Below are positions 10,801 to 23,400 of a stretch of DNA of 64,000 nucleotides, one piece after another; position 1 is the first letter of the stretch; each line of letters starts with the position of its first letter. The notes beneath the pieces are model-generated. The model was not told the origin of the DNA, made no database searches, and worked only from the letters and a program-made list of their open reading frames with translations. The stretch is from Pleodorina starrii. Lineage: Eukaryota; Chlorophyta; Chlorophyceae; Chlamydomonadales; Volvocaceae. A program made the position numbers and the translations under genes. The stretch is from positions 620,001 to 684,000 of the forward strand of contig BRXU01000041.1 in the NCBI GenBank assembly GCA_030267565.1, in the 5' to 3' direction.

Positions 10801-13800
10801 TACTCTTGCTGCTCTCACTGCTCTTACTGCTGCTGCTGCCGGTGAGCGATGACGGGCGCAGGGCTGGCGGCGCCGTCCGAGCCAGGACGTCTTGCTTCTG
10901 CGGGGCTCGGTTTCCAGAGTGAGAGAGGGACAGCGGGAGAGTAAGGCGGTGCTCGCGAGGACTGGGACTCTGGGGGGCGGGCGGTTTGCATGTACGGTAC
11001 GACACGTATTGATCAAATCAGGGTCAGATGGTCCCGTGGTCCCACGCATCCATGTACCGCTACGTTGGGTTCAGCGGGCTTAAGCGGTTGGTGGGGCTCA
11101 GCGGGCGGGTTGGGGCGCAGATGAGGAAGGAAAAGGAAAGGAGAGCCGCCGCCGCCGAGCAGCAGCAGCAATGTAATTTTGTCATATGTAACCGACTTGC
11201 GGCGACTGAGGGCCCACCCCTGGAGTAGGGAAGGGGGAGGGAAGGGCCTCGCGGTCCGTCCGCACCTGCTCCCACTGCATGATGGCCTCCAGTTGCTCCT
11301 CCAACGGCGGGTGGCGAGCGAGAGAAGAAACCGGGTGGCGGCGGCAGCGGCGCTCCGGCGGGACCCCAGTGCCCTGCACGACTCCTGCGTCCTCGCGCGG
11401 GTCGCTCGGCCTCGCGAACCGCCACGACTCCTCCGGATGCCCCGCCACCCGCTGCCGCTGCCGCTGCGGCGGCGGCGGCGGCGGTAGAGGCAGCAGCAGC
11501 AGCTGTCGGGGCAGCAATGGCGGCAGGCAGGGGCTGGTCGGCGGCGGGAGGCTGCCGGGGCGGGGAAGGGCGCCGCGGGCTGTGGCTCGGAGCCCCATCA
11601 AACCTGCGACCCGTGGGACCGACAGGGAGGGGTCGGGAGACACGGCGGGAGGGGACCCCATGGGACCAGCTTGGAACATGAGACCCATGGGAACATGGGA
11701 CATGGGGCGGGGCAGGACGCAGGAGGAAAAACGGGGCCTGGGCGAAGTAGAGGTGCAGTACAGTGGGGGGGTGCAGTAGGCGGTACACGTGCGTGCCGTG
11801 GAGGGGCTGCAGGATTGGCGGGGGTTGGGCGGTGTTTGGCGCGGAGGTTGGGCGGTGTTACACTTTTCCTGGGGTAGTGGCCGCCACATCAGCGTGGTGC
11901 TGCTGTTGCTGCCGCTGCCGCTGCCGCCCGGGTCCTGACGTCCTGATGTCCTGAGGTCTTGCCCCAGCTCCCCAGGTCCAGCGGCAACACAGTTACGGCT
12001 ACGGACGGACAGTTACGGACGGTCTGTTCTTCGGGTTGAGTCTCCGATTTCATCGCCCGGTCTCACGCACGCACGCACCCACCCAGAGCCGAGGCCAGCG
12101 CCGCCACATCCCGCGCTTCGGGAGTGTCCGCCTGCCTCGCCGCCGCCGGCCCCGATGCCGATCCGTACGGCAGGCATGCAGATCCGCCCACCAGATAGTC
12201 CAGGACTGTACGGAAGGCAGCGGGCGGCACCTTGGACCCCAGCTGCACCTGCGGGGGTGAGCGGGTGGGTGGGTGGGTGGGTGAGCGGGCCTGGTGCGGG
12301 GGCACAGGCCACCTCGGCTGAAGGGAAGGGAGGGAGGGGTTGACGGGCACCGGGAGGGGTGCGGCGCGAAGCGGACACAAAGATGGAGTCATGGAGTGAT
12401 GGATGAGGGCGCGATGGGATACATCCGACCCGATGCGGTACATCCGACCTGTCGCCCGGTGTAGGAAACAGGTTGCTCGGTACACGGGCCCCCGCGGGAA
12501 GTTGCCCCAACCGGTACCCCCCCACACACTCACCCGCACCGCCCGAGGCCAGGGCACCACCACCACCGCCGCCGCCCGCTGACCGCCGCCGCCACTGCCG
12601 CCGCCACCTGTGTCCGAATCCGGCCGCTGCATCAGCGCCTGGCGCAGTCGGGCCGCCAGGGCGGGACAGCCCGCCGCGACCAGGGCGGCAGGCGCCGACA
12701 CTGCTGCCGGCGCATCCGCATCCGCATCCGCTGCTGCGGCTGCCTGTGCCTCACGTCCCGCGCGCGCGGATGCGCCGCCGCCGGAGAATGAAAACACCGC
12801 GTCGCCAAACTCCTCCCGAAGGCTCGGCGAAGCGAACGGCTGGCTGGAGCGCCATCCTCCTCTCAAGCCACCGGCTGCCTCGACTGCGCCCGACCCGCGG
12901 GACGCTGCCCTGGCTGCTGGGGCCGCCACGTCTACTTCTCCCACCAGCGGCTGGGTTCCTCCAGCGGATCCACCTGCGTCCTCCTCCGCCGCCGCCGGCG
13001 GCGGCAGCGACGGTGACGACAGCCATGATGACGGCGGTGGCGCTCCGGACAAGAGCACTCCGTAACACGTGGCGAGCAACGCCGCGGCGAGGCACCGGAT
13101 CTCGCACCACATCAGCTGCCGCACCGCGCGGCACAGGCGCGCGGGGGCCGTCGCCGCCAGCGGCGACGACGAGGAGGCCGCGCCGCCGCCGCCGCCGCCG
13201 CCGCCACATGCAGCAGCCCCTGGCCTGTCGCCGCCGCCGTCGGCCAGTTCCTCCTCCTCCTCCTCCTCCTCTTCCTCCTCCTCCTCCTCATCGCTGCTTT
13301 CCTCGCCGCCGCCGCCGCCACCCTCTCCGCCCCCAGGACCTCCGAAACCGCCGTCGCCAGCGGCTTCCGCCACCTCCGCCGCCTGGCCCCACCACCAGCC
13401 CTCCCAGGCGGGATCCATCAGCCGCGCCCCGGCCGCCGCCGCCGCCGCCGCCGCACCTGAGGACCGCACCGCGCCGCCTCCCCGTCCCGGCGGGCCTGCC
13501 GCCAGTGTTGCGAGCAACGGCTCGAGGCGTGGGGCCCAGGCGGCGGGGGCGTGGGCCTGGCGTGACGTCGGCGCCACTCCCAGGCGGGGCGGTGCACTGC
13601 CGGCAGAGCTGGCATCGGCGTCTGCGTCTGCGTGGTCCCTCTGCTGCGCTTCCTGGGCGTCGTTCGGCGGCAGCTCTCTGGCGGTCCGCAGCAGGGCGGC
13701 CAGGCAGCCGTGAAGCGCCAGGGAGGGACCCAGGAGCCCCGGCGGTGGCGGGCAGGCGAGCAGCTCCTGACAGCAGCGCGACAGTGCATGCAGCAGCGTC

Positions 13801-16800
13801 CGCAGCCGACGGCGTGGGTGCGGCAAATGCAGGCGAGGCGGCGGCGACGGCGACGACGCGGTGCCTCCGGCGGCGGTGCTTGCGGCGGCTGCACTGGCGG
13901 CGGTGGTTGCGGCGGCGAAGAGCACCTGCCGTACACAGGAGAATTTCCGCGGCAATGGCGGCGACGCTGTCAAACCGTTGGGCTGCGCTGCGACGCTGTC
14001 AGAGGCCCCCGGGTGGCAACTGGCCACTGGCAAGGGCTGCTGGTGCTGCTGGTGCTGGGGCCGAGGGGCCACTTCTCATCTCAAAAAGGTAACCACCCAC
14101 GCGGGGATAGCTGGTGGCGCGACATCGCCCGGATGGGAAGGAGGGAGGGATGCCCTCTAATGGTAGGGTAACCCGAATCATCGCCATCTCGGGGGGGGGA
14201 GCAAGGGCCCTCATTCCGGCGGGGTCCTCCTTACCCTGGTGGGGGCTGCCAACCTGGTCGTCTTGCACTCTGCTGCTGATGCTGCTGATGGTAAGCGGCA
14301 CACCTGGAGACAGCGCCCTCCCGCTGTCTCCCTCCCTAGGAAACCAGAAATCCCTTCCCCTGAAGGTGGAGGTCTGCCTAGTAGGGGCAGTACTGCCAAA
14401 CGCATCACGGCCCCCCCTCTGGCGGTGCTGCTGCCGCTGCTGCCGCTGCTTACCTGCAGGCGGAGGAGCTGCCGCTGCCGCTCCGAAGCGGCCCGGCCGC
14501 CGAGCTGGATAGGGCCCAGAGCGCCGTAAGAGCTAGCGCCAGGGCAGGGGGCAGGGGCCAGGGAGGGACAGGGGGGCCGGGAGGGAAGGGGGCCGGGGTG
14601 GGGCATCACACGTGAGTGGAGTGGAGGGGTGGGGAGTGGAGGGGAGTGAAGGGAGTTACGGGAGGGCAACCAAGCCAAGACAACCAGGTGGCAACCAGTG
14701 GCTCGACATCAGCGGTCAAGGGAGGGGCGGGTTGCCGGTCGCCGGGAGTTGCGTGCCCCCAGGGCGAGGAGTGGGAGCCGCGGACCCGCCGCAGTCGCAG
14801 CCGAGGGGTGGCAGCTGAGGGGTGCAGCATTGGATGGATGGGCAGGTGCTCGCTCGCGGTTTGCGCTCCCCAGCACAACACAACACAACAAAGCACAACA
14901 CAACACAGGGCTTTAGGGAAACGCCAGGGATTGAACCAGCTCTTCCCTCCTCCTCCGTCAACAGCTGAATCTGATTCTGGATCACAGCCGGATCACAACC
15001 GGATCCAGAACCAGGATACCAGGTAGGGGCAAAGGCCACGGCGCCAGCATTCTAAGCAGTGCAGACAGCGGCAATGATTTCGAAGCCCACACCGCTGCCC
15101 GAGCGGCTCCTCCTCCTCCTCCTCCCCCTCCCAATTCCAGCATACACCATCCTTCCATTTCGCAGCAAGGCACGTCCGAGCCCCGCCGCCGAGCCACGCG
15201 CCCACGTACCCTTGAGTCACCTGAAGATGCCTCGCACCACTCACGCCTGTGCTGGCAGCAGCACCGCCGCCGCCACCACCACCGCCCGCCCCCAGCTCCC
15301 CGAAATGCCCCAGCACCGCCCGACCGATGGCCTCCGCAACGCCGGTCTCAGCTCTGTCGGCCGCGGCAGCACGGCCCGGCGCGGCGGCCTCACCGTCAGA
15401 GCCGGTCGCTGCCGCCGCCGCCGCGGCGGCGGCGGCGCCAGGCGCCGTCGCGCTGCTGCAGAGGGCAGCCCATCGCGCGGCGATGGCGCCGGCGACCTCC
15501 ACTGTCCCCTGGCTCGCTCGCGGGGCCAGCAGGCGCAGCAGCAGCCACCCTGCCGCCGCCGCGGCCGCGGCCTCAACCTGATCAAAACCGGCACTGTCAA
15601 AGGCCCCGCCTCCGGCGCCTGCCGCAACCGCTGCGGAGGTAGCCCCGCTGGTGCCGCTCAGGGCCGCAGCAGTTGGCAGGACCGCGCCGCCGCCGCTGGT
15701 GGGAGGGCCGTTGAACGCGGCGCCTCCACCGCCGCTGCCGCCGAGGAGGACGCCCCGCACGGCCAGGGCGAGTGTGGGGGCCAGAGCCTGTGGGAGGGTG
15801 GGGGCTGCGTGCCTTTGGCGACGGCGATGCCGGTGATGCCGGTGGCGGTGGGCAGGTAGCGGCTGGGTATGCGGTCGGTCACGCGCCACGGTAATCGAAG
15901 GTGGTTAGCAGCACCTGCACCGTTTTAGTTGGGGGGCACATACCGGTACAGCTCTGCACAGGACGGACGGACCTGCGAGCCCCCCCAACCCCCTCATCGG
16001 TTGGACCTACCGGTATCCGCTGCTTGCAGAGGACTGCGCATCACTCTACGGTAGTATACCGTACTGCCCTCCTTTGCAACTTCAGGGTGCCAGTCAGGGG
16101 ACACGGCACGCACGCACCTGATCCCACAGAGGACTCTCCGGCAGCTCCCACCGCGGCCCCGCCTTGCTCCCATATGGCACGGCCTCCGGCATCAGTGCGG
16201 CGGCGAGCACAGGCAGCAACGCAGTGGATGGGACCCACGGCACCACCGCCGCCGCCGCCCCCGTGGCGGCCGTGGCCGCCGCGGGCGCGTCGCCTCTTCC
16301 ACCGGCCGTGCCGACGCCCCCGCTCGCGGCCAGGCAGCTCAGCATGCCCTCCAGCGCACCCCGCCTCGCGGCCTGCAGGCCACCGTCTGCACTGCCTCCT
16401 CCTCCTCCGCCAGCGCCTTCGCAGCCCCCGCCAGCATCCCGCCAGAGGTCCGGGTGGCACAGCAGTGCGGCGGCGGGGCCCAGCAGCGGCGACAGCGACG
16501 GAGGGCCGCCGGCCAGCCTGCGGGTGGCAGGAGCGTGACGACGTGACGACGTGACACGACCGGAGGGTCATCTTTTATTCTCATCGGCGGTCCAGGATCC
16601 CTCCGGCGGTCCAGGATCCCTCCGGCGGTCCAGGATCCCTCCGGCGGTCCAGGATCCCTCCAGGATTCCTCCGGCGGATCCAATAATAGGATCCCTCCGG
16701 CAGCGGTCCAGGCGGATCCCCCCGCGCAGGTTCCGTGTGGGGCCGGCCTGCCCTCCCCGCCGCCTTCGCGTCACCGCCCCTCCACCCTGCGCCCACCCAC

Positions 16801-18373
16801 CTACCCCACCAGCTCACGCGCTACACGCCCTTACCCGGAACCCCGCGGCCGCAAGTGCTCCGAAAGCGCCACCAGCAGCCTCGGCCCAAGCGACACGGCA
16901 TCGCTGTATGCCGCTGCATCCCCGACTCGGCCCGCGGAGGAACCAGCGGCAGCCGCCGCTGCCGCCGCCGCAGCCCCACCAGTTGCGGAAGCCGCAGTGC
17001 CGTTCCGTGGCGCCCCGTGACGGCCCGAAGCCGCCGTCAGGGCCTGGGCCGACGGCTGAGGTCTGTGCCGGCGCGATGGCTGCAACACCGCCACTGACCA
17101 GAACCGCTGGGAGGCGGACAGTAGCCGCAGCAACTCGATCACCAGCGCCTGCGCCCGGAGGGGCCCGTCCTGCTGGCTTGCTGCTGAGGCTGCTGCTGCC
17201 GCAGATGGCGCAGGTGCGGGTGTGGCGGTGGCGGTGGCAGCAGCAGCCGCCTGGTGGGCATCCAGCAGGAGTGGCACCCACATCTGAACACGGGCCAGCA
17301 CATCCGCTCGCACGTAGCCCGCCAGCCGGAGCAGGGTCAGCGTCAGCCTCAGGGCAACGGTCAGTTGGGCCAAAGCGCCACCGCCGGCGCTGGCGCTGGC
17401 ACTGGCGCTGCCGTCCCTGCTAGCGCTGGCGACCCGGGGTCGTGGTCCGGCAGTAACAGCAGCAGCGGCCACAGCGGCCGCGGTGGCGGCGACGCAGCGG
17501 CGCAGGTGCGCGTGCAGACAGACAGACCCGTGGGTCGATAACCAGTGCGGTCGGAGCGCGGCGGAGCGCCAGATGGGGACCAGCGCCGCCAGGCACGTGA
17601 CGGCATGCGCGCCGGCCGTGAGCTGACCCATGGGTCCGCCGCCGCACACGTCGGCGGGGGGCTCCAGCAGCGCCAGCAGCGCGCGGCAACAACGCAGCGG
17701 GACGACCTGCAAGTGATACACGAATGCAATGCAATCGCTGAAACTGTTAGGCTCAGCCCAGGGGAGTCTTGACGACAGCCATCACATATCGGGTGGCGGT
17801 CCTCTCGGACGTGCCTCTGGCTGCATGGACCTGCCAAGCCGAACATTTCATGGCGTGTAGCTGCCGTGGCTCTGCCCCCCATAACCCACCTCGGGAATGA
17901 AGCCAACCAGCGCAGCCGCGGCGGGAAGGGACAGGCTGAGCACCGCGGCGGGGCCGCTGTCATCCAGCAGTGCCTCAAGCAGCGGGGCCCAAGCCACCTC
18001 TCGAGAGGCAGCATGGCTGTTGCGGTGGAGGCAGATGGAGATGATTGATAGCATCCGAGATGGTTGTGTGAGGGGGGAGTCAGCTATGGAGCGCACGTGG
18101 ACCGCCACAGGTACGCGTGGCCATCCCCGCTGCCTGAATCAGCCTGACTCACCGCGTCTGGGGCTTATGGGCGGCCGCCTTGTGCTGCTCCAACACAGCG
18201 ACTAGAGCCGCAAGCGACTTTGCGGCTTGCAGGTGACAGCCGGGATCCGACGAGCCGGCCGCGCAGGATTGGACTTCCCATCTGCGGCCGAATTGCTCCA
18301 ACTTTTCTTTGACCAGGGCGGACTCCGCATCCTGCTTCGCCGGTTTAGATTGTTTTGGTGCTCTGAGTTGCAT
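7855..18373 (-). CDS. Large ARM-like / double BTB (POZ) domain protein
   Basis: The ATG at 18373 opens exon 18373-18153, followed by 18016-17890, 17706-16835, 16517-16118, 15787-15221, 14504-14454, 13925-12534 and 12248-about 12060. Each junction through 12248 keeps phase (1210 codons to 12534). Later pieces are less certain: about 11500-11266, about 10850-9365, 8971-about 8490, and a last piece from about 8258 to a stop at 7855. The first half is helical and leucine/alanine-rich, like ARM repeats. A divergent first BTB spans the 12534/12248 junction (FGDAVFSFSGG ... VPPAAFRTVLDYL). A second BTB has the canonical IPAHRVVLAAGSEYFAAL near 10350, then a BACK-like tail. Known: this order matches plant ARM/BTB proteins such as At1g04390, and BTB proteins often act as Cullin-3 adaptors; the ligase role is inference. 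Long poly-Ala, Gly and Asp/Glu inserts roughly double its size. The frame changes near 8490. Confidence 0.75.
9281..9362. repeat. CA/CCCA-rich simple repeat in an intron
   Basis: Degenerate CACCCA/CACACG units directly follow the donor at 9365 (read on the minus strand as GTGGGTGGG), inside the intron before the 8971 exon of the ARM/BTB gene. Confidence 0.8.
14505..15220 (-). other. 716-base intron of the ARM/BTB gene
   Basis: Bounded by CAG|gtgact at 15221 and ccag|CTC at 14504 on the minus strand. It contains a short AACAC-type tandem run near 14876-14907 and a G-rich stretch at 14540-14650. No exon that keeps phase was found inside it. Confidence 0.55.
16585..16660. repeat. 19-base tandem repeat, 4 copies, inside an intron
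   Basis: Unit CGGCGGTCCAGGATCCCTC is repeated four times with period 19, followed by degenerate half units to about 16715. It lies in the intron between the 17706-16835 and 16517-16118 exons of the ARM/BTB gene. Confidence 0.9.
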
Positions 18374-20432
18374 TACTTGCACTGCTCGCTACAGCAACCA
18401 AAGCCGCGAACAAACAGCCAACTGCAGCCAAATCGCCAGGGCCGACACCCTGAAACAAAGTAAGAATTTCATGACAGTAAGTGTGAACATTATCCTATGC
18501 GTATCAACAAATTCATCTCGCAAAGCCACGTAATTCGAGTCGTCGGTTGGTTGACATATGTGCTAAACAGCCACGTTGCAATATACTTATCTTCATTTTC
18601 GAAGTGTGATACCGATTTGGTGAATCCGGGTGCGGTGAGCTAATACTTGGTTGTAGAAATCAGGGTGCCGGAAATAGGCGACCCATGGGTTACCATCACC
18701 CCTGTGGCCCAACATATCGTTTCCTTCTGGCGCATGGCATATTGGGAGGGACAACACGATTTTTGCTACGGGACTGTTGAAGGCGTGGGAACGGTTCCTT
18801 TGCAGCCTGTTACAAAATGCACACGGCGAAGGCTATTTAGTGAGATTTCACCCTCGACCTCACTTCCAGCATACCTCCACTGCATGGCATGCGGCTGCAG
18901 CGCAGGTGCGTGATGGGCGCATGCGCTTCCCTTCACGGTCGCCGAAGTACATGAAAATGTACGATACCATCACCAAGGCAAAATGCAAGTGTGGCCCGTT
19001 CGGCCACGGCCCCTGACGACGGCCCTATATCGCACAAGCCGCCAAGTGGCTATAAAAAGAGTCGCGCAAATTGTTGCAAGTGCATGGCAGGTACTGTAGT
19101 ACGGCACACCACACCACTGTGGACATTATCACGGCGCCCACCACTGTCCCCACGCTAGGGGCAAGATCTAATACGCTATCAAATGTACAGTAACATAACC
19201 TGATGGATAGGAGCTCACGAGTGACATCGCACGCCGGCCTAGAAGAATCAAAGTGGACCACCACAATCAGATCACCACCACCTGAATCACCACCACCTGT
19301 ACAATCACGGATTTACGGTAATCGACACCACGGGCGAACACAACACTCCAGACACACACGCCCGACGCCGCTCGACGCTAGGCCAAGTCATAATTAATTT
19401 TGGGGGTTTGGCTTGAGGGCTTCGAATTTGCGAGCCAATTGCCAATAGCGTACCGGTACATGGTCAGGTGGTCAGCGCTGCTTTCCCGAGCAGCCAGCCC
19501 CGGTCTTTTCATCCACATACCCACAATGCCACACATCGAGACAATGGCCGTCAAGACATCCAAGTTCCGAAACAGCAAGAGATTTTGCGCCAGCGAAAAA
19601 CCTAGTGTGATACTCAATGTGGCGCGAAATGCACGCAGCTGTAATAACATGAGCGGCAAGCGCGCACGGAGGATCGAATGACATGTCACATAACGGCATC
19701 GCTACACGCACGATGCCGGCGCACCCCCCACCGCCGGAGGCCATTTCCATGCCTTTTGAAGACCCACATTGACCATCCGCCACCCATGTTTGAGTTTGCC
19801 ACATTCCCTTCACACCTGCCCCCAACATCTACCGTCGGCGATATCCTATGCAAACCAGGGGTCTTTGCCGCACCCGCATCACCCGCCCGCGCAAAAATGG
19901 TTGCTGCAAGAAGTGCACGCTGGAGACACCCACGCCACCTACAGCATATCAAGCCTGCCTGTAAAGCTCCCGACATTCCCGACCGCACACGGCAAGGACC
20001 TGCACAGCAAGTCCATAATGACAGGGTCCTGCCATTCCAGCCGCCGCGATGTGCCCTGCGCTGAAATTAACATCTTCACTGCCAGGCTCCTGAAAACGCA
20101 CCCGCGACCTATCCAAACACCAAAGCAGCTCACCTGCCTGAAGCTCCGTGTCCCTACAAAGACAAACATAACAGGCTCAGGCCCTCCTGACCCGCAAAAC
20201 AAAAAACGGCGCTTAGTACACATAGCCGGTCGCCGAATCGCAGACTTCAGCGCCCCTGCCCCACGCGTAGCCCGCAGGCAATGGCCCCGAGACTCAAGAC
20301 GCCCATCCAGGCGCGCGACCCCACATTGAACGCACGTCCAACGCATGACACTAAGACTACTTCTCACACGCCCCGCCACCCAGCCACACCCACATCCGAC
20401 CTCCAGCACCCTTTCGCTGTCCACCTGTTCCG
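18374..20432. other. 2.1 kb intergenic region, less GC-rich than the genes
   Basis: This must hold the promoter and 5' leader of the ARM/BTB gene (minus, starting at 18373) and the 3' untranslated region of the large gene ending at 20433 (minus). A plus-strand TATA-like TATAAAAAG lies near 19051. Open frames at 18647-19016 have cysteine/histidine-rich translations but no recognisable domain. The imperfect palindrome GACCCATGGGTT is at 18680. Confidence 0.5.
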
Positions 20433-23400
20433 CTACTGCTGGTGCTGGTCCGCGATCAGGCGGCGAGCCTCCGGCGACATCTCCTGCTGGTTGAAGCAAA
20501 AGATGGTGCGGTTGCGCAGCCAGTGGTACCACCACACGCCCATCTGGGCCGGAGGCGGCGGCACCGCCGGGTCGCCGCCCACCGCAAACGCCTCTGCCGC
20601 TGCGCCGCCGTCGGCGCCGCCGAGGCTGCCGCCGGCCGGGCGCTGTGCTGGGGTACGCGGGCTGCCGCGCGGCACCATGCGGTTCGAGCGCAGGTAGTAA
20701 CAGTCCAACAGGCCGGTGTTGGTCGGCACGTCGCGGGTCAAGCGGCGCGGGCTCGAAGGCAGGCTGCCGCCCTGGTAGTGGTGGTTGTGCTGCTGCTGCT
20801 GCTGCTGCTGGTGATGGTGGTGCTGCTGCTGGTGGTAGTACGCCCCGTCGTACTCGGTGGGCTGGTGGTGGGGAAAGCCGGCTGGTCCCCCAAACGCCAC
20901 GCTGCCGCTGGGCGCCGCCGCTCCGGCAGGGTAGCCATGGTACGAGTCGGCATTGCCGTACATAGCATATGCCGCGGCGCCGCCAGCGGCGACTGCAGCA
21001 GCGCCGTAGGCGTCATAGACGCCATTATCTGCGCCAGCCGAGCCCTGCGGCAGGGCACCGGGGGCGGCCGCTCCAGCCGGCGCGTTCCTCGGAACAGAGG
21101 GTATCGGGCCGACGTCCCACACGGACTTCCACTCGGCCATCCAGGGGTTGAGGGGAACCCTGCGGCGGCGGCCGGCCCAGAGCAGCGCCGACGCAGTCGC
21201 CGCCACCAGGGCCGACAGGGCCAGACCCGCGCCGCGCAGGTATGTCCCGGCGGTGATGGGAGCGATCTGCTCATCAGTCGGGACGACGGCGGCGGCGACA
21301 TCAGCGGCGACGGTCGCGGCGGCAGCTGAGGGCATGGCGGGCACCGAGCGCTGGTCCGCGACGGCCGCGTCGGGGACGGCTACTCCCAAGGGTGGCCAGA
21401 AGTCCGTGACGCGGCGCACGACAGGAATCGCCGGCGCCTCGTCAACCTCAGCCGTCGACACGCCCTGGGCTGGATGCACGCTAATCTCCGACGCTTCCTC
21501 ACCAGCCGCTGCCTGCAGAGCGCCACTCTCGCCCTCGCCCTCCCAGGCCCCTTGCGCCTCCATCTCCGCCCACGCCTCCGCTGCCTCCGCAAGCTCCTCC
21601 TCCTCGTCCTGCTCCACCTCCTCCTGGTCCTCCTCCTCCTCCTCCTGGTCGTCCTCCTCATCCAGCTCCGCCTCCGCGCCGGCCGTCGACGCCTCGTCCT
21701 CCACCGCACCCTCAATCCACTCCACCCCGGGCCCGCCATTGCCAAGCAGCGGCGCCACGTCCTCAAACAGTTGGCCCTCAAGCTCAGCGCTGACGACCCG
21801 TGGGTCGGTGGCAAGCCACGCGGGCACTCCCGAGCCAACGTACTGCGGGTGTGAAACGAGTGCCACCGCCGCGCCCAGACTGGCCATGGCCACACGGTGC
21901 TGCTGCTGCTCCTCCTCCGCGGCGCCCTCTTGCTCCACAACGTCCTCGCGCCCATCGCCGGCACTTCCGCCTAGCGCGTCCCAAGTCCCAGCTTCAGGCT
22001 CCGCTGCCTCGCCGAAGCTCCCATCCATGCCACCGTCATCCTGATCGCTGGGCGCCATCGCGGCGGCCGCCGCTGCCGCGGCGTCGCGGTGGCCGCCGCC
22101 GCCGTCGACCTCAACGGGCACGCAGCGTAGGAGCCAGGGCGCGGGGCAGGTGGACGCGTTGAGCGGCATGACACCGTTACCCTCGACGCTGTCGATGCTG
22201 CTGCCGCTGTCCCGGCCGATGCGCGGCCGCTGCGCCACCAGCCGCGGCTGGTAGAGGCGCTCCGCTTGGGGCTGCGACTGCGGGTTTTGTGCAATGTGCA
22301 GGGCCGACGCGCAAACCAGCGCAGCGGATGCCAGAAGCCCCGACCCAAACCTCAGCCAGCTGACGCCGCGGCCCACACCCTCCTCCTCCTCGTCGTCGTC
22401 TTCATCACTGGCCGCGTTGGCATGACGCACCGCCAGCGAATCGCGCAAAGTGCCGACGCTGGCGATAGGCGCCCGCGCCGCGGCGGCAGGTGCAGCGCCC
22501 GAGGGCGACCCGCCGACGGCGCTACTGGTGCCATCCGCGGGGATAGCGCTGGCATCCTGCAGTTGCGGTCGCTGGGCCGGTGCGGAGCCGGTCCGCTGTG
22601 ACCTGCGGACGGGCGACAGCGCGCGACGGTGCGAGCTCTGTGGCAGGGCGAATGTGTCGCTGGCAGGGGTGCTCGCATCGCGGCCAGCAATGCCGCTGCC
22701 GGCGGTGCCATCGCTGCCCATGCCCGGAGCAGGCGCGTCGGTGAAGCCACTCGTCCCGGGCAGAGGGCTAGCGAAGAAGGGATGGCGGCTAGCGCGGGCG
22801 GGAGCCGCCGTCGACCAGGCGCCTTCGGCTGGCAACGCGGAAGCCGGCGCCGGCTGCGCCATGGGCGCCGTAGCCGATACCGCCGCCGCTAACGGTGCCG
22901 GCGCTGGGGCTGGAACCGATGGTGCCACCGCCGCAGCGGTCGCTGCCTTAGCCTGCGTGGCCGCGAGTGCCACGGCGACGGCCTTGGCCTTAGCCCTGGC
23001 CTTCCCCCGAGTTGAGCTGCCGGTGCTGGGAGAGGAGGCAGCCGCTGCGGGCGAAGCGCAAATGGCCCCTTGCCCACCACTGGCCCTGTTATTCGCGCCG
23101 CTGATAGCACTGGCGCTGGAATCAGCAGTGGTGCTGAGATGCAGCCGTTGCTGTTGCTGGGGTTGGGTGGCCCAGCGCACGTTAGCAAGCATCGCCGCTA
23201 CAGCGGTCGCGACCGCCGCCTCGACTGCAGCGGTTGAGGCAACCGCCGCCGCTGCAATTCTCGTGGAGGTCGGAGTGATTGGCGCAGAACGGCGCCCGGA
23301 CGGCGGCTGTGCAGCGGCCGAGGCCGCCGGCTGGGTCACAGCTGGGACGATAGCAGCACTGGCCTCCACCGCGCCCTTGGGCGAGGACGCCAGCTCCTCC

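Noticed and set aside
12473..14092. 539-codon open frame on the plus strand
   Set aside because: Antisense to a 1392-base exon of the ARM/BTB gene. Arg/Pro-rich with no motif.
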